Assembly: GCA_038501785.1 (NCBI GenBank)
Contig: JBAMJR010000189.1
Span: forward strand, 4,548,501-4,612,500
From: Myoxocephalus aenaeus
Lineage: Eukaryota; Chordata; Actinopteri; Perciformes; Cottidae
Direction: 5' to 3'
Length of the DNA stretch: 64,000 nt
Below the pieces are notes generated by a model. That model was not told the DNA's origin. It saw only the letters and a list, made by a program, of their open reading frames with translations, and made no database searches. Made by a program: the position numbers and the translations under genes. Shown piece after piece: positions 35,150-46,357 of the stretch. The stretch's first letter is position 1. Each line of letters opens with the position of its first letter.

Positions 35150-36200
35150 TGTTTATTTAATGACATAAAAACATTTACAGGTTTTATATTATAGAAATTA
35201 TATTATTCTGTAACACAATGTTCAGTCATACATATCCTGATCACGCATAAATAAGTTATTATTAATAAAATATAAATGTAGCACGCCTTAAAGTCATTTT
35301 AATGTTTCTTTAATGTCAGTTCAAACGATTTTCAGATTGGAGCAGTTTGTCACAAACTGATCAATAACTGTATCGATCGGCACAGCACTGGAGGGCCACG
35401 CCCACAGGGACCTTGTTTATTAAACCAGGCTTTTACTTTGAAAGGGTTGTTTGCGTTGATGAACAATAATCTCCTCCATCAGTTTGATCGGATCGCTCTG
35501 TATCGATCCCCTATCGATGACGTTTGACAGCTAATCACACTGTACTGAACGAACAATCAATAAACGTCTTACCTTCTGCTGATCTCCGATCTGATTTCTG
35601 ATCGAACGTCTTTCTGCTCTGAAGCTTCACGAGCTGCGCATCACCATCAAGCGCGCGCATCACCGTCAGGCGCGCGCACGATTAATATACATCACTTCCG
35701 GTGTCTTCTTTCCAAAATACAAGTCCCGTCTCCGCGCGGGGTTCAGACACAAAAACAACGGGGTCCCGGAAGTCCTGAAAGCTCATTTATATATTTAAAT
35801 ATGTTAAAATTGTAATTGTTCACATTTAAGTTAAACAAAGATAAAACGCGTTTGTTTGTTCTGTTTCACAGAAACTCTCTCGTTGTTTTACGCTTTTATT
35901 TTGAAAGAGGTTCTCCAGACCTCGCGTTTGTGTGGGAAACGTTACTGCGCATGCGTAATGACAGAGGCCTGACGTCATGGTGTCGTACCTGTAAATGTCA
36001 GCAGGTGGCGGTGCTGCTGCTTCACAAGAGGCTCGTTCAAAGAGCTGCTGCTCGCCTGGAATGTAGACGAGAGCAGCAGCATCATCACCACCATCACCAT
36101 CATCAGGGGGCATTGACAAAAAACTGCGGTCAAGTCGGACAGTTTTCAGCTGTTTTAAAATAATAAACAGGAAGTCCCAGAACACTTACTTCCTGTAAGA
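35150..36200. other. Region upstream of the serpin
   Basis: Probable serpin promoter and 5' flank. It includes a GC-rich patch at about 35635-35760 (GCGCGCGC, CACTTCCGGTGTC) that could be a promoter, and a CAT-rich run near 36080. An open frame at 35816-36163 lacks a recognisable domain and ends in a CAT repeat. Confidence 0.35.
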
Positions 36201-36204
36201 TCTG

Positions 36205-36366
36205 TAGGCTACTTGTAGTTTACTGACCTGGTTCTGATTTATTTATGTGTTTATAAATATATATGTATGTAGACGTGTGTGTAGCTGCATCCTTTGTTCT
36301 TTTCATGTCTGCCTGTGAAATACATTACTACTGGTTTAGATATGTGTTGTATAAATATCTTTATTA

Positions 36367-36404
<38 letters not shown>

Positions 36405-37085
36405 CACACAAGATTTGTTTTTGGATTAAACACAAGACTAATAGTCAACAATCCAGCGATAAGTATTACAACTACACATAAAGTAAGGATTTTCTACAAC
36501 ACGTGGTGTTTCCTGTCAGATCTAAGAGCCAATCAGCTCTCTGATGTGGCGACAGCCAGGCGTTTCCCATCATGCACTGGGCCACGTAGTCGGTGGAGAG
36601 CTACTGCGGCCGCCTTGCTCTCGTGATCAAGTCGGGATCAAGTCGGGATCAAGTCGGACACAAATCTACCCAGCGCGCCAATCGCCGGTGATGGATTCTG
36701 ATCAGAACTGGCTCATCTCCAACGAACCTACTAAAGGGGGAAAAGAGACTGACAGGAAATAGAAAACAGTTCTAATGGTTTTCATTAGGTTTGCTCCAGA
36801 CAAGCCAATCCTGATCACAATCCATCGGCAGTGATCGATTGTGATCAGGACTGGCTCGTGGCCCAGTGCAATCAGCTCCCTCATCAGAGAGCTGATTGGC
36901 TCTTAGATCTGACAAACACCACGTGTTGTAGAACATTATTATTTTATGTATGCTGATTGTTGACTATTAGTCTCATGTTTAATATGAAGACATATATTGT
37001 GTGGTTGATAATAATAAATATTATTTACACAACAAAACCAGTTGTAATGTATTTCACAGGCAGACATAAAGAACAAAGGATGCAG

Positions 37086-37129
<44 letters not shown>

Positions 37130-37192
37130 TTCTATAAATATATATTTACAATTATGAATAAATCAGAACGAAGTCAGTAAACTACAAGTAGC
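36205..37192. mobile_element. Fold-back (long inverted repeat) element of about 1 kb
   Basis: The left arm starts GCTACTTGTAGTTTACTGAC near 36208 and the right arm ends GTCAGTAAACTACAAGTAGC near 37190. Arms of roughly 390 and 310 bases share TTCACAGGCAGACAT, CACAACACGTGGTGTTTCCTG-like and AGAGCTGATTGGCTCTTAGA blocks in inverted orientation. The loop (about 36600-36850) has GATCAAGTCGG triplicates. The left arm holds an (ATT)n run and the right a (CA)n run (37088-37128). No target duplication is obvious. Confidence 0.78.
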
Positions 37193-37426
37193 TTTGCGAG
37201 TTAGAAACTTTGCACAATGGAAGCTCAGTCATTAACTTCTGGAGTAGCCCAAGTCTACAGCTAGGGCTGGTGCAGGTCTACTTACTGCTCCAGTTAAGTT
37301 AAAGTATGTAACCCACGTATTCTTTGGAGTGCCATTAAAGGTTGCATAAGGAACACAGCAATCTCACATTCCTCGCATCTCAATAAAACTAGATTAGGGC
37401 AAATTAATGAATATGAGACTACTCTT

Positions 37427-38278
37427 TTGGAGAACAATCAGCAAAATGCTGGCTTCTCAGATGACAGGGAAAAACAAATAAAATCCATACAATTTAAATT
37501 AAACACCCTTTTAAGAACCAGAGCAGAATTTTTGATTCACAGATCTAGAAGAAATTATTATTTCAATAGATCTAGACCAAACCACCTGTTGGCTTTAAGC
37601 CTACAAAAAGGTGAGAAGGCTGCTAGAATTATGTCTATTGATTCTGGCCAGAAAATATTGACGGACCCTAAAGAGATAAATTCAGCATTTCATTCCTTTT
37701 ACTCTAAACTATATACCTCCGAAGTTCGCTCTGACAAAGCAAAATGTGATAACTCTCTCCCTTGATGAGTCCAATGACTTGGGGGCCCTAATCACTCTGA
37801 CCGAACTTAAAGATACCATTGCGGGGAAGAAAAGGGGGATATCACCGGGATGGGACGGTATTCCCCCTGAATTTTACCTTACTTGGTAGGCCCATTTCTA
37901 TTGGAGATGATTAATTGTTCTATTGAAAGGATTTGTTTTTTAGAGGACATTAACCTAGCCTTAATATCAGTATTACCTAAACCCAGGAAAGATCCGACTC
38001 TATGCAGCAACTACAGACCTCTGTCTATCCTTACTACCGAGATTAAATTGTTTGCACGCATTTTGGCATCCCGCCTTGAACCTTACATGATTAAATTAGC
38101 TCACTGTGACCAGACGGGCTTCATTAAGACACGACTGGCTTCTGATAACATGCGTCTCCTTTTGCATATTATTCATGCTGTGAAAGATAGCCCGTCTCCT
38201 AGTGCTGTCCTTAGTTTAGATGCAGAAAAAGCCTTTGATAGGGTTGAATGGGATTATCTATGGAGAGTGTTGGAATGA
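37427..38278 (+). pseudogene. L1-like reverse transcriptase, front part, frameshifted
   Basis: 37427-37765 reads INSAFHSFYSKLYTSE, and 37883-38278 reads SVLPKPRKDPTLCSNYRPLS, then CDQTGFIKTR and LSLDAEKAFDRVEWDYL. These are hallmark reverse-transcriptase blocks of the L1 clade. The GISPGWDGIPPEFY block between them lies in another frame. The YADD box appears later at about 38501-38515 (VYADDILIYI). Confidence 0.85.
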
Positions 38279-39506
38279 TTGGGATTGGGGACAAATTTTA
38301 TTAAATTGATCCAGCTACCTTCTAAAAATCCCACGGCTACTGTAGTTACGAATGGGATTGCCTCTCCTCGATTTGTCGTCAAGGCTACCCCTTTAGCCCC
38401 TTTTTATTTGCTCTGTCACTTGAACCACTTGCTCAAACTCTAAGAGAACATCCATCTATCTCTCCAATAACTTTCAATGACACCAGCCATAAAATCTCCG
38501 TATATGCTGATGACATTTTAATATATATTGACAAAGCCCCCACTTCCATCCCTCATATTCTACACTGTAAAAAAGGATTTGAACAATAAGTCATGTTAAC
38601 GTCTTTCTGTCATTTACTTCAACTTATCATGATGATTTATACAATTACAACTTAATTGTAGAAGTTTTCGGTACTCCAACTCAGGTTTTTAAGCCAGTTC
38701 AATGAATTGTAAATTTCAAGAAGTCAAATGAACTGAATACTGTGAGTTATAATTATGGGCATTTGGATAAAAGCGTTAGCTAAATCTAATGCAATGTAGT
38801 GTCCAACAGTTAAAAACGAGTGCCAATCACTGCAATGCCTCAAACGGCCACTTGAGGATTTAAAAGTAATTAAATTTCCATTTGACCCCCATGTTAAATT
38901 GTCAAATTCGAGCCTATGCGACGGAGTTTGACAGGACAACCCAGCATGCATTTCGGCTGTGTAATTTTATAAATGTGAAACCCTGACTGAAGTTCTTATC
39001 CCTGACAGTTAAGTAGCTCCGCCCGCTGCCGCCTGAGATAGACCTGTGAAAATTAAATGTCGCAATTGTTGCAAATGTTAAATGTTGCAACTGTTGTCAC
39101 TCTTCGGCAGGCCGAAGAGTGACAACAGTTGCTACAGCATTGCGCTTCCGTGCAGTTAATGCATGATAAAATAATTGACGGCGTTAATGAATTGCTGCGT
39201 TAACGCATTTATAACGTGCCTTAATAAATATAGATATTTTGAACTTTCATTGCTAAGTTAAAAGAACTTATTTGGACAAGTGAACAGAATGCATGATATT
39301 AAGTTATATATCTTTTGAACTTTCATTACTAAGTTGAATAAACATATACCATACAGTCATGTGAACTTACAAAGAGCAATCCAAAGATAAAGTGAACTAA
39401 AAATCATGAGTTGTAGCAAATTGTAATTACAATTTGACTCTACTCAAAATTGTAAGGCAGCAATTGAACTTGCGTTTTTAAGTTAAACCACATGTTTTTT
39501 TTATTA

Positions 39507-40590
39507 CATTACATTACATTACATTACATTACATTACATGTCATTTAGCTGACGCTTTTATCCAAAGCGACTTACAATAGTGCATTCAATCATGAGTACA
39601 AACTCAGAAAAACAACAATCAATAATCAATAAAGTGCAGTTTCTTCGCTAGAGTTAAATTTCGAAAATTACAAAGTGCTATAAATAAGAGACATCAAGTG
39701 CTACTAGAGTGCTAGTACAGTGCTACCTTCCTTATTCAAGGTGTAGTCGAAAGAGATGCGTTTTTAGTTTTCGGCGGAAGATGTAGAGACTTTCTGCTGT
39801 CCTGATGTCAATGGGGAGCTCATTCCACCATTGAGGAGCCAGGACAGCAAACAGTCGTGACTTTGTTGAGTGTTTAGCTCGTAGTGACTGAGCTACAAGT
39901 CGTTTAGCAGAAGCCGAGCGGAGTGCCCGAGCTGGGGTGTACGGTGTTACCATGTCCTGTATATAGATAGGACCCGATCTGTTCGTGGCACGATACGTAA
40001 GTACCAATGTTTTGAAGCGGATGCGGGCGACCACCGGTAGCCAGTGGAGTGTGCGGAGGAGCGGGGTAGTGTGGGTGAATTTCGGGAGGTTGAAGACCAG
40101 TCGAGCAGCTGCATTCTGGATGAGCTGTAAAGGTCGAATGGCGTTAGCGGGTAGACCTGCCAGGAGGGAGTTACAGTAGTCAAGTCGCGAGATGATCAGA
40201 GCCTGGACCAGAACCTGTGTCGCCTTCTGGGTGAGAAGGGGACGTATCCTCCTGATGTTGTACAGCATGTACCTACAGGAACGCGTTGTTGCGGTAATGT
40301 TGGCAGTCAGGGAGAGTTGACTGTCAAGTGTCACACCGAGGTTCCTGGCAGTCGGGGTCGGGGTCAACACTGAGTTGTTGAAGGTGATAGTCAGGTCGTG
40401 GGTGGGAGAGCCCTTTCCTGGAAGGAAAAGTAGTTCCGTCTTGTCAGGGTTGATTTTCAGGTGGTGCGCGGACATCCACTGAGAGATGTCAGTCAGACAG
40501 GCAGAGATTCGTGCCGCTACCTGTGTTTCTGACTGGGGAAACGAGAGGATCAGTTGGGTGTCATCAGCATAGCTGTGGTAGGAAAAGCCA
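39507..40590 (-). mobile_element. L2/Maui-type LINE, 5'-truncated, minus strand
   Basis: The tail of ATTAC repeats (TAATG on the minus strand) starts at 39507. The target duplication TTTTATTA is at 39499-39506 and 40591-40598. It contains 247 codons of the reverse-transcriptase C-terminal region (39732-40475) and stops just after the YADD box (TATGCTGATGAC inverted near 40557-40570). It is the youngest of the stacked insertions here. Confidence 0.88.
39732..40475 (-). pseudogene. L2-type reverse transcriptase C-terminal part
   Basis: 247 open codons, with INPDKTELLFLPGKGSP at the front, ISRLDYCNSLLAGLP in the middle and NELPIDIRTAESLYIFRRKL at the end. Closely similar in reading to 1840-2532 but with its C-terminal end intact (KTHLFRLHLE). 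5' truncation removed the endonuclease and catalytic core. Confidence 0.85.
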
Positions 40591-41318
40591 TTTTATTACA
40601 GTGTAAATACCTTTACAGATTTTAGCTCCTTGTCAGGTTATAAAAGTAATTGGACTAAATCAGCTCTTTTACCTTTAAAACAATATTTTCAATTGTGAAG
40701 ATGGATGTTCTACCGAGAGTAAATCTTTTCGCATCTATGTTACCCTAATCTCCACCACCTAATTATTGGATTAAACTCCACTCCCTAATTTCCAAGTTCA
40801 TATGGGGCGGGAAACAACCACGAGTTAAGATGTCCACACTACAAAGGCATAAATCTAAAGGTGGTCTTTCAGTTCCAAACTTTAAATATTATTTTTGGTC
40901 TTTTGTTTTGAGACCACTCAATTTGGTTGAATCCAGAGGCGGTATCTTGGAAGCCAATTGAAGAAAACCTTGCCGCACCACGCGGGTTAGAGGACCTTGT
41001 TTATGCCAATATTCCACTTAAACAAGCTAAACTCTCACTTGGCCCAATTATCGTTCGCACGGTCAACATGGCGTATGGCTGAAAAAGAGACCAAAACCAA
41101 TCTCAAATGGCATCGCGATACCCCAATCTTTAATAACTGTCTATTACTTACCGGTGGTGCCCCATTTTCTTCATCAACATGGACAAGCAAAAGGATACAC
41201 AAACTAGTAGATATCTTTAATGAAAATGGTGTGAGGTCATTTAATGATATACGTACTACCTATGACATACCTGGCTCATCCTTTGTTCTACATCTACAAC
41301 TAAGATCATCACTTAAAG

Positions 41319-42247
41319 CAGTGGTTCTCAACTGGTCTGGCTCCGGGACCCACTATCATCCCTGAATGATAAGCCGCGACCCAAATCGAGGAACATTCTC
41401 AACTTCTCCAATGTATTTAATGAAAAGATGGTGCAGTTTGAACCTGAGATAGTACAGAATATGTATGCTAACACAAAAACAAGTTTAATAACCAAAACGA
41501 GCAGCTGGTGGCGATGATAGAGAGGGAACTATTCCCTTTTACACCCAATTAGCTGCATTTTAATTAAAAAACTAAAACTGCATCTTCAGGACACGAGGTA
41601 TTACAACATCCATAACAATTCAGAATCTTCAGCTATTTTTAAACAGACTCAACAGCTTTCATGCACAAACAGTCCAACAACTAAGAAGTAGTTTCAAAAA
41701 GACTGAAATGACCTAGATTTAACTGAGAACACACACTCACCGAATCTATGACAAACACTTTACTGTGGAACACGTCACTGTGTTGAGGAGCAACTTTTCC
41801 ACTAACTCAAAATAAATTAAACAAAAGTGGAATTCAAAAGGATTCATATATACAACATTAACTTCTCTTGTGATTACCTCATCAGTAAATACTGAAAAAC
41901 ATTGTGCTTTACAGAAAATTAAGCAGCACTCAATTCTCCTCCCAACCCCTGAGTTTTTTCCTGTCATACAGGCAGCGCCATCAGTTGTCAATGTTATATT
42001 CAGTAGGCTGTTTAATTGAATTATCCTAAAAACCCAGAGTCTCCCTCATATCAGGATGGTTTGACCCAACCTGGCACACGCTGCTGACAACATGGAGGGA
42101 CAAGTGCAAAACCAGTTGAAACCAGAGCCGGAAAAATAATGACACTCAAGAGATTTTTTTTTTCTTCTTTTTTTTCTTTTTTCTTTTCAGGCAACTGAAA
42201 ACGCGACCCACTGAAAACGGTCGCGACCCACCAGTTGAGAATCACTG
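41319..42247. mobile_element. Non-autonomous hAT element inside the L1, perfect 8-bp TSD
   Basis: CAGTGGTTCTCAACTGGTCT at the left and ACCAGTTGAGAATCACTG at the right. ACTTAAAG is duplicated at 41311-41318 and 42248-42255. No transposase; 929 bases. Same terminal family as 3380-9300. Confidence 0.9.
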
Positions 42248-42281
42248 ACTTAAAGCATACGGGGTACCATGGAATGACCCT

Positions 42282-42917
42282 TTGGGATCACATCACCTGC
42301 ATTATATTTTGAGTATGCAAGGCCAAACCAAGGGATTAGTATCCAAACTGTACTCATTATTCTCTGTATCTTCTTACACAACCTTACATATTGAACAGGT
42401 CTGGGCCAAAGACCTCGAACACATGACTGAGAATGTGCGGCTGGACTGGGATTATATTTGGAAAGGTATAACTGGAACCTCGAAAAATCAGCAGATTCAC
42501 CTAAATTTTTTACACCGGACCTATTATACTCCGAGGAAACGTTTTTTAATGAAAATCACACCATCAATATGTACCCTTTGTACAGGAGGACTTGTGGGCT
42601 CTTTCATGCACATGTTTTGGTTTTGTAAAGATGTAAATCTTTTTGGGAAAATGGTATGTTTCTTTTTGACAACGATCCTGAACTATGTAGTTCCATGCAC
42701 TCCTGCCGTGCTGCTTCTAAATGACTTTTCCGCATTGGAATTATCACGGCATCAAAAACGCATCTTACTAACCGGCCTAACAGCCACTAAAAAAATGCTA
42801 GCAATGCGTTGGAGTCCACCTCATACCCTAACGAAACCCCAGTGGTTAGCTAGTTATCTTGATGTGGTGAACATGGAACTCTCAATATCTTTAAGCAAAA
42901 TTCAACAATGTATGTAA
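42282..42917 (+). pseudogene. L1-like ORF2 C-terminal fragment
   Basis: 211 codons that continue the L1 after the hAT. It has YIWKGITGTSKNQQIHLNFL, a Cys-containing segment (PSICTLCTGGLVGSFMHMFW) typical of the C-terminal region of fish L1-like ORF2, and a terminal ISLSKIQQCM. The frame reaches a natural stop. Confidence 0.8.
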
Positions 42918-43011
42918 ATGTATCATAATATAATATATTCCCTTGTATAATATTTGAAGATGTATGAGGGGGAGGAGGGTGTCGCTAATAGTAGGAGGGG
43001 GGTAATTAACA

Positions 43012-43017
<6 letters not shown>

Positions 43018-43066
<49 letters not shown>
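43018..43066 (+). repeat. (TA)n microsatellite
   Basis: About 24 TA units in the L1 3' UTR, followed by TG/TA-rich sequence. Flanking open frames are repeat artefacts. Confidence 0.92.
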
Positions 43067-43068
<2 letters not shown>

Positions 43069-43285
43069 CATATGTGTACATGTATATACAGTATGAGGGT
43101 GTATGTGTGTGTATGTGCATATATACACAAGTATGTATACACATGTATACCCTTATTTATTTATTTGTATTTATTATTGTTTGTATGATCATGTGCATGT
43201 GTATCTTTATGTACATGTATTGTGCAAATTTTTTCTTTATATGCATATCTAGAAAATCTATTAAAAGATTTGATAAAAAACAACA

Positions 43286-44900
43286 ACATTTGAATAGAAA
43301 CACGGGTAATGTTGGTATTAAGCAGTGCAAGGATTTTGTCTCTCATCTGAAAAGCTTCTTTGGTTCTTCCATAACGCTGATGACATCATCAGGGGTTACT
43401 TTCTGCAAAAAAGCTTCTCCAGAGCCTCAGAAGGCATCATGCGACTGTTTTTACAGGTTTGTCTAGTTCTGGAAAAAATAAAGCTGACATTTGAGTTCAG
43501 TGGAGTGTCCCTTTAATAGGATCTATAGCAGCTCTTATGTTTCTGCTTGGCTTTCCTGTACAACAGTAAGTCAAAGGTGGTTTGACAGCGACTCTGTCTT
43601 AACACTGACACCAGTTCAGTGTCAGCTGATGCCGGTCAGAGGCTGCCGCTCCAAACACTGATCAGATTTCTGCTGCACACTTTTATTTATGGCAAACTGT
43701 CAGCTGTGTTATTTTTGACAGGGGCAGTAAATGTCCGTCCCTCTTCTGTGTGTCTTTGATCCTGTGAGCTGCTGCCAGGAATACTATACAGCCCCTGTAA
43801 CGCTGGGGAGAAGGTCAGGAGAGGAAGAGGACACAACACAGTGAACACTGAACACAATATGACCTCATTCATATTGTGTTGACTCCCCTACTGGGAGCCA
43901 TGTTTACTCGTCACAGATCAGCTGCATTTTTGACATGAAGTAATTATACGTCATGTAATGTTAGTAAGCATCATGAAGAGGGCGCCATTCACCAATTGGA
44001 ATTTGATTTGATGGTGGCCAGAGTTGAATCTGTAAAATATGGGGTGAATTAGAAAGGCACAGATTTGGGAGCAAATTTTTCACTTTCAATTTAATTCATA
44101 GGAAATGATAAACACAATATTCTTCCAATTTCATCATTTCCATTTCCAAGACTCTGGAAATGTAGGTAAAATGAATACAATTTAGAGCAAAACACAACAG
44201 CAATATTTTAGTTTGACCTTAAACAGATTTACATGAAAAGCTGAAATATGTTTCATTCAAGATGTATGAATGTACATATTTTTACATACTTTTACATATT
44301 TCTAGGTTTAATGTATCTAATGTTCAATACAAGTGTATTTTTCATCTGGCTGCAAGACAAATGGACCCTTGGGGGCCAAGTTGACGTTCACATTAACAAA
44401 TTAACTCATATGTAAAGTTGTGTTGTGAAAATTAGACATTGTATGAGTTGTTTTGTATTTGAATGACTTTGACATGGTCCAGAAGGAGCGGTCTTCTCTA
44501 AATATGTTGAGGTGCAAAACACTCTACGTTACTTTCCTCAAGCAGTCTCACTGACTGAGTATTTGTGCAAATGCTTTTTGAATGTAATCTATTTTACATT
44601 TAGTTATTGTTTCCTGTGAATGACAAAGGTAGACTATGAAAACTAATGCATATGAGAGGCAATTACAGAACGTGTATTGGTGGTCATAAATAGTATCAAT
44701 ATAATTGATACTACCACACTGACAATGAACACCAGTGTATAGGCTATTTTATAACATTACGAAACATAATATAGTATGAAATATCACGAGGAAAACAACC
44801 CAAACTGAAAAATAATGCCCTAATAATTAGGCCTTTAATATATAACTATTAGCAATACTGATTATAAATAAAAAATAAATAACATGAATGCCACCATGTT
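43286..44900. other. Unassigned AT-rich intergenic sequence
   Basis: No convincing gene. Small open frames (43325-43516, 43687-43872) lack splice context or domains. The region could be old transposon sequence. Confidence 0.35.
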
Positions 44901-44904
44901 TATG

Positions 44905-45250
44905 TAAATGACTTTTCCGCACTGGAATTATCACGGGATCAAAAACGCAACTGGCCTGACAGTCGCAAAAAAAATATGCTAGCAATAAGTTGGAGTCCAC
45001 CTCATACCTTAACGAAACCCCAGTGGTTAGCTAGTTATCTTGACGTGGTGAACATGGAGCTCTCAATAGCTAGAATACACGGTGCTAAAGAAAACACTAT
45101 TTTATCCCAGTCTACGGCTTTAAGCAAAATCCAACAATGTATGTAAATATATAACAATATAATATACAAGGGAATGCCCTTGTATAATATTTGTAGATGT
45201 GAGGGGGGGAGGGTGTCACTAATAGTGGGAGGGGGTGTAATTAACACTGT
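44905..45250 (+). mobile_element. Second L1-like 3' end
   Basis: It repeats, with divergence, the sequence at about 42715-43015 (ATGACTTTTCCGCACTGG, GCTAGCAATAAGTTGGAGTC, CCCCAGTGGTTAGCTAGTTA). It includes a segment absent from the first copy (about 45072-45118). It is a separate truncated insertion or a segmental duplicate. Confidence 0.75.
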
Positions 45251-45261
45251 GTATGTGTCTG

Positions 45262-45264
45262 TAT

Positions 45265-45356
<92 letters not shown>
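45262..45356 (+). repeat. (GT)n microsatellite
   Basis: About 45 GT units, nearly uninterrupted. Flanking Cys-Val or Thr-His open frames are repeat artefacts. Confidence 0.95.
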
Positions 45357-45907
45357 ATGCGTGCGTGTACATGTATATATTCAATTCAGTTTATTTTATA
45401 TGGGCCATTCTACCGAATTGGTTCAAAGTCAGGTTGGAAATGTTTTTAAAAAATTATGTTTTTTTTCCCAAAACTTTGTCCGTATATATATTGTACCATA
45501 TCTAAAGTACACGTATCTTGTAAAAGAACCGTCAATTTTTATATTGTATTTTCAGAATGTGTTGGAATGTTTTTCCTCTGCCAAAAATTGTCACTACCGA
45601 AACATGGTAATAAACTATAGAAACAAAGTATTATTATTAACCTGTTAAGATTGTGTTTCCTTCCCTTCTCTCAAGAGTATTTTTTAAAATATTTCTTGAA
45701 GGTTTTCACAATTAAATCAATAAAAATGACATTTTTACCAAATTTCTAAGTTCAATTTATACAATTCATCAAAATCGAAATACAATATTTCTTTGTAAAA
45801 TGCATAATACTGATCATATTGATTCCAGAGTTGATGATTGATCAAATTGAACATTAAACAAATCAGTATCATAACAATTTAGTTGATAACTCAATGTACT
45901 TTATTTT

Positions 45908-46147
45908 TTACAAAACAACATGTTGTAAAAACTGTCTTTTCACCAACACCCTGTGCTTTTGCTGTCTTTTCCTCCATGATATTCTGACATTTCTTTGCTC
46001 GCTGATACATTTCAACTTTCCTTCTTCCTTTCGTTTCTTATTTCTTTCCTTCCTTAAATATTCTTGGTGTTTCACTGGGTCGTCCCTCACTCTTTGTCTG
46101 TATTCTCTCAGTCTCTCTGCTCCACTTTTTCTATTTCCTTTTGGCAT
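45908..46147 (-). CDS. Small basic protein in the 45401-47070 element
   Basis: 79 codons from a good ATG. The N-terminal half reads SGAERLREYRQRVRDD...KHQEYLRKERNKKRK, a strongly basic, helix-forming pattern with Arg/Lys/Glu heptads. A second basic patch, SWRKRQQKHR, follows. I recall similar N-terminal basic regions in uncharacterised teleost transposon-associated proteins, but have not checked this. No catalytic residues are present. It may be the DNA-binding first exon of a lost transposase, perhaps recognising the repeated motif. That is inference. Confidence 0.4.
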   Translation of the reverse strand: MPKGNRKSGAERLREYRQRVRDDPVKHQEYLRKERNKKRKEEGKLKCISEQRNVRISWRKRQQKHRVLVKRQFLQHVVL

Positions 46148-46277
46148 TTTGGTGTGTTATGGTTCTTTCTCCCCTGAACAATTTCAGATAGAAATCAGCA
46201 TTATCTACATGTTTACCATTTAGTCCACACAACACATGTATTTCAAAATGATGGGATTGAACTACTCACCATTCAAT

Positions 46278-46357
46278 TTTGTCACTACCGAAATGATCAT
46301 GTCACTACCGAAACTTTACCATATGTTTCGGTAGTGACTGTTTCGGTAGTGACAATT
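46278..46357. repeat. Palindromic cluster of four GTCACTACCGAAA motifs
   Basis: Two direct copies (about 46281 and 46301) are followed, after a CTTTACCATATG spacer, by two inverted copies (about 46326 and 46341). The arrangement can fold into a stem of about 33 bases. Single copies are at about 45588, 46498 (inverted) and 46685 (inverted). Confidence 0.85.

Larger units (their letters stand above)
38563..40603. mobile_element. DNA transposon with CACTGTAA ends and TA target duplication, inside the L1
   Basis: It begins CACTGTAAAAAAGG at 38563 and ends TTATTACAGTG at 40603. TA flanks each side, and excision restores the L1 reading frame. The interior is non-coding and holds an L2-tail-like fragment (GGATAAAAGCGTTAGCTAAA at about 38765), a short hairpin at 39097-39135 (ACTCTTCGGCAGGCCGAAGAGT core) and the L2 at 39507-40590. 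Probably a non-autonomous mariner-like element; this is inferred from the TA duplication. Confidence 0.75.
37300..43285 (+). mobile_element. L1/Tx1-like LINE, disrupted by three nested insertions
   Basis: LINE coding pieces lie at 37381-38561, 40604-41318 and 42248-42917, with a 3' UTR to about 43285 (ATGCATATCTAGAAAATCTA). Removing the element at 38563-40603 (plus one TA) rejoins HIL to NTFTDFSSL in frame. Removing 41319-42247 (plus one 8-bp duplication) rejoins LRSSLK to AYGVPWNDPL in frame. Internal stops and frameshifts near 37765-37885 and 38280-38400 show it was decaying. No endonuclease region is present, so the 5' end is truncated. Confidence 0.85.

Noticed and set aside
35816..36163. 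115-residue plus-strand gene upstream of the serpin
   Set aside because: There is no recognisable domain, it ends in a CAT repeat (poly-His), and an equally long frame exists on the opposite strand.
45174..45648. Cys-Val repeat proteins
   Set aside because: They are translations of the (GT)n microsatellite.
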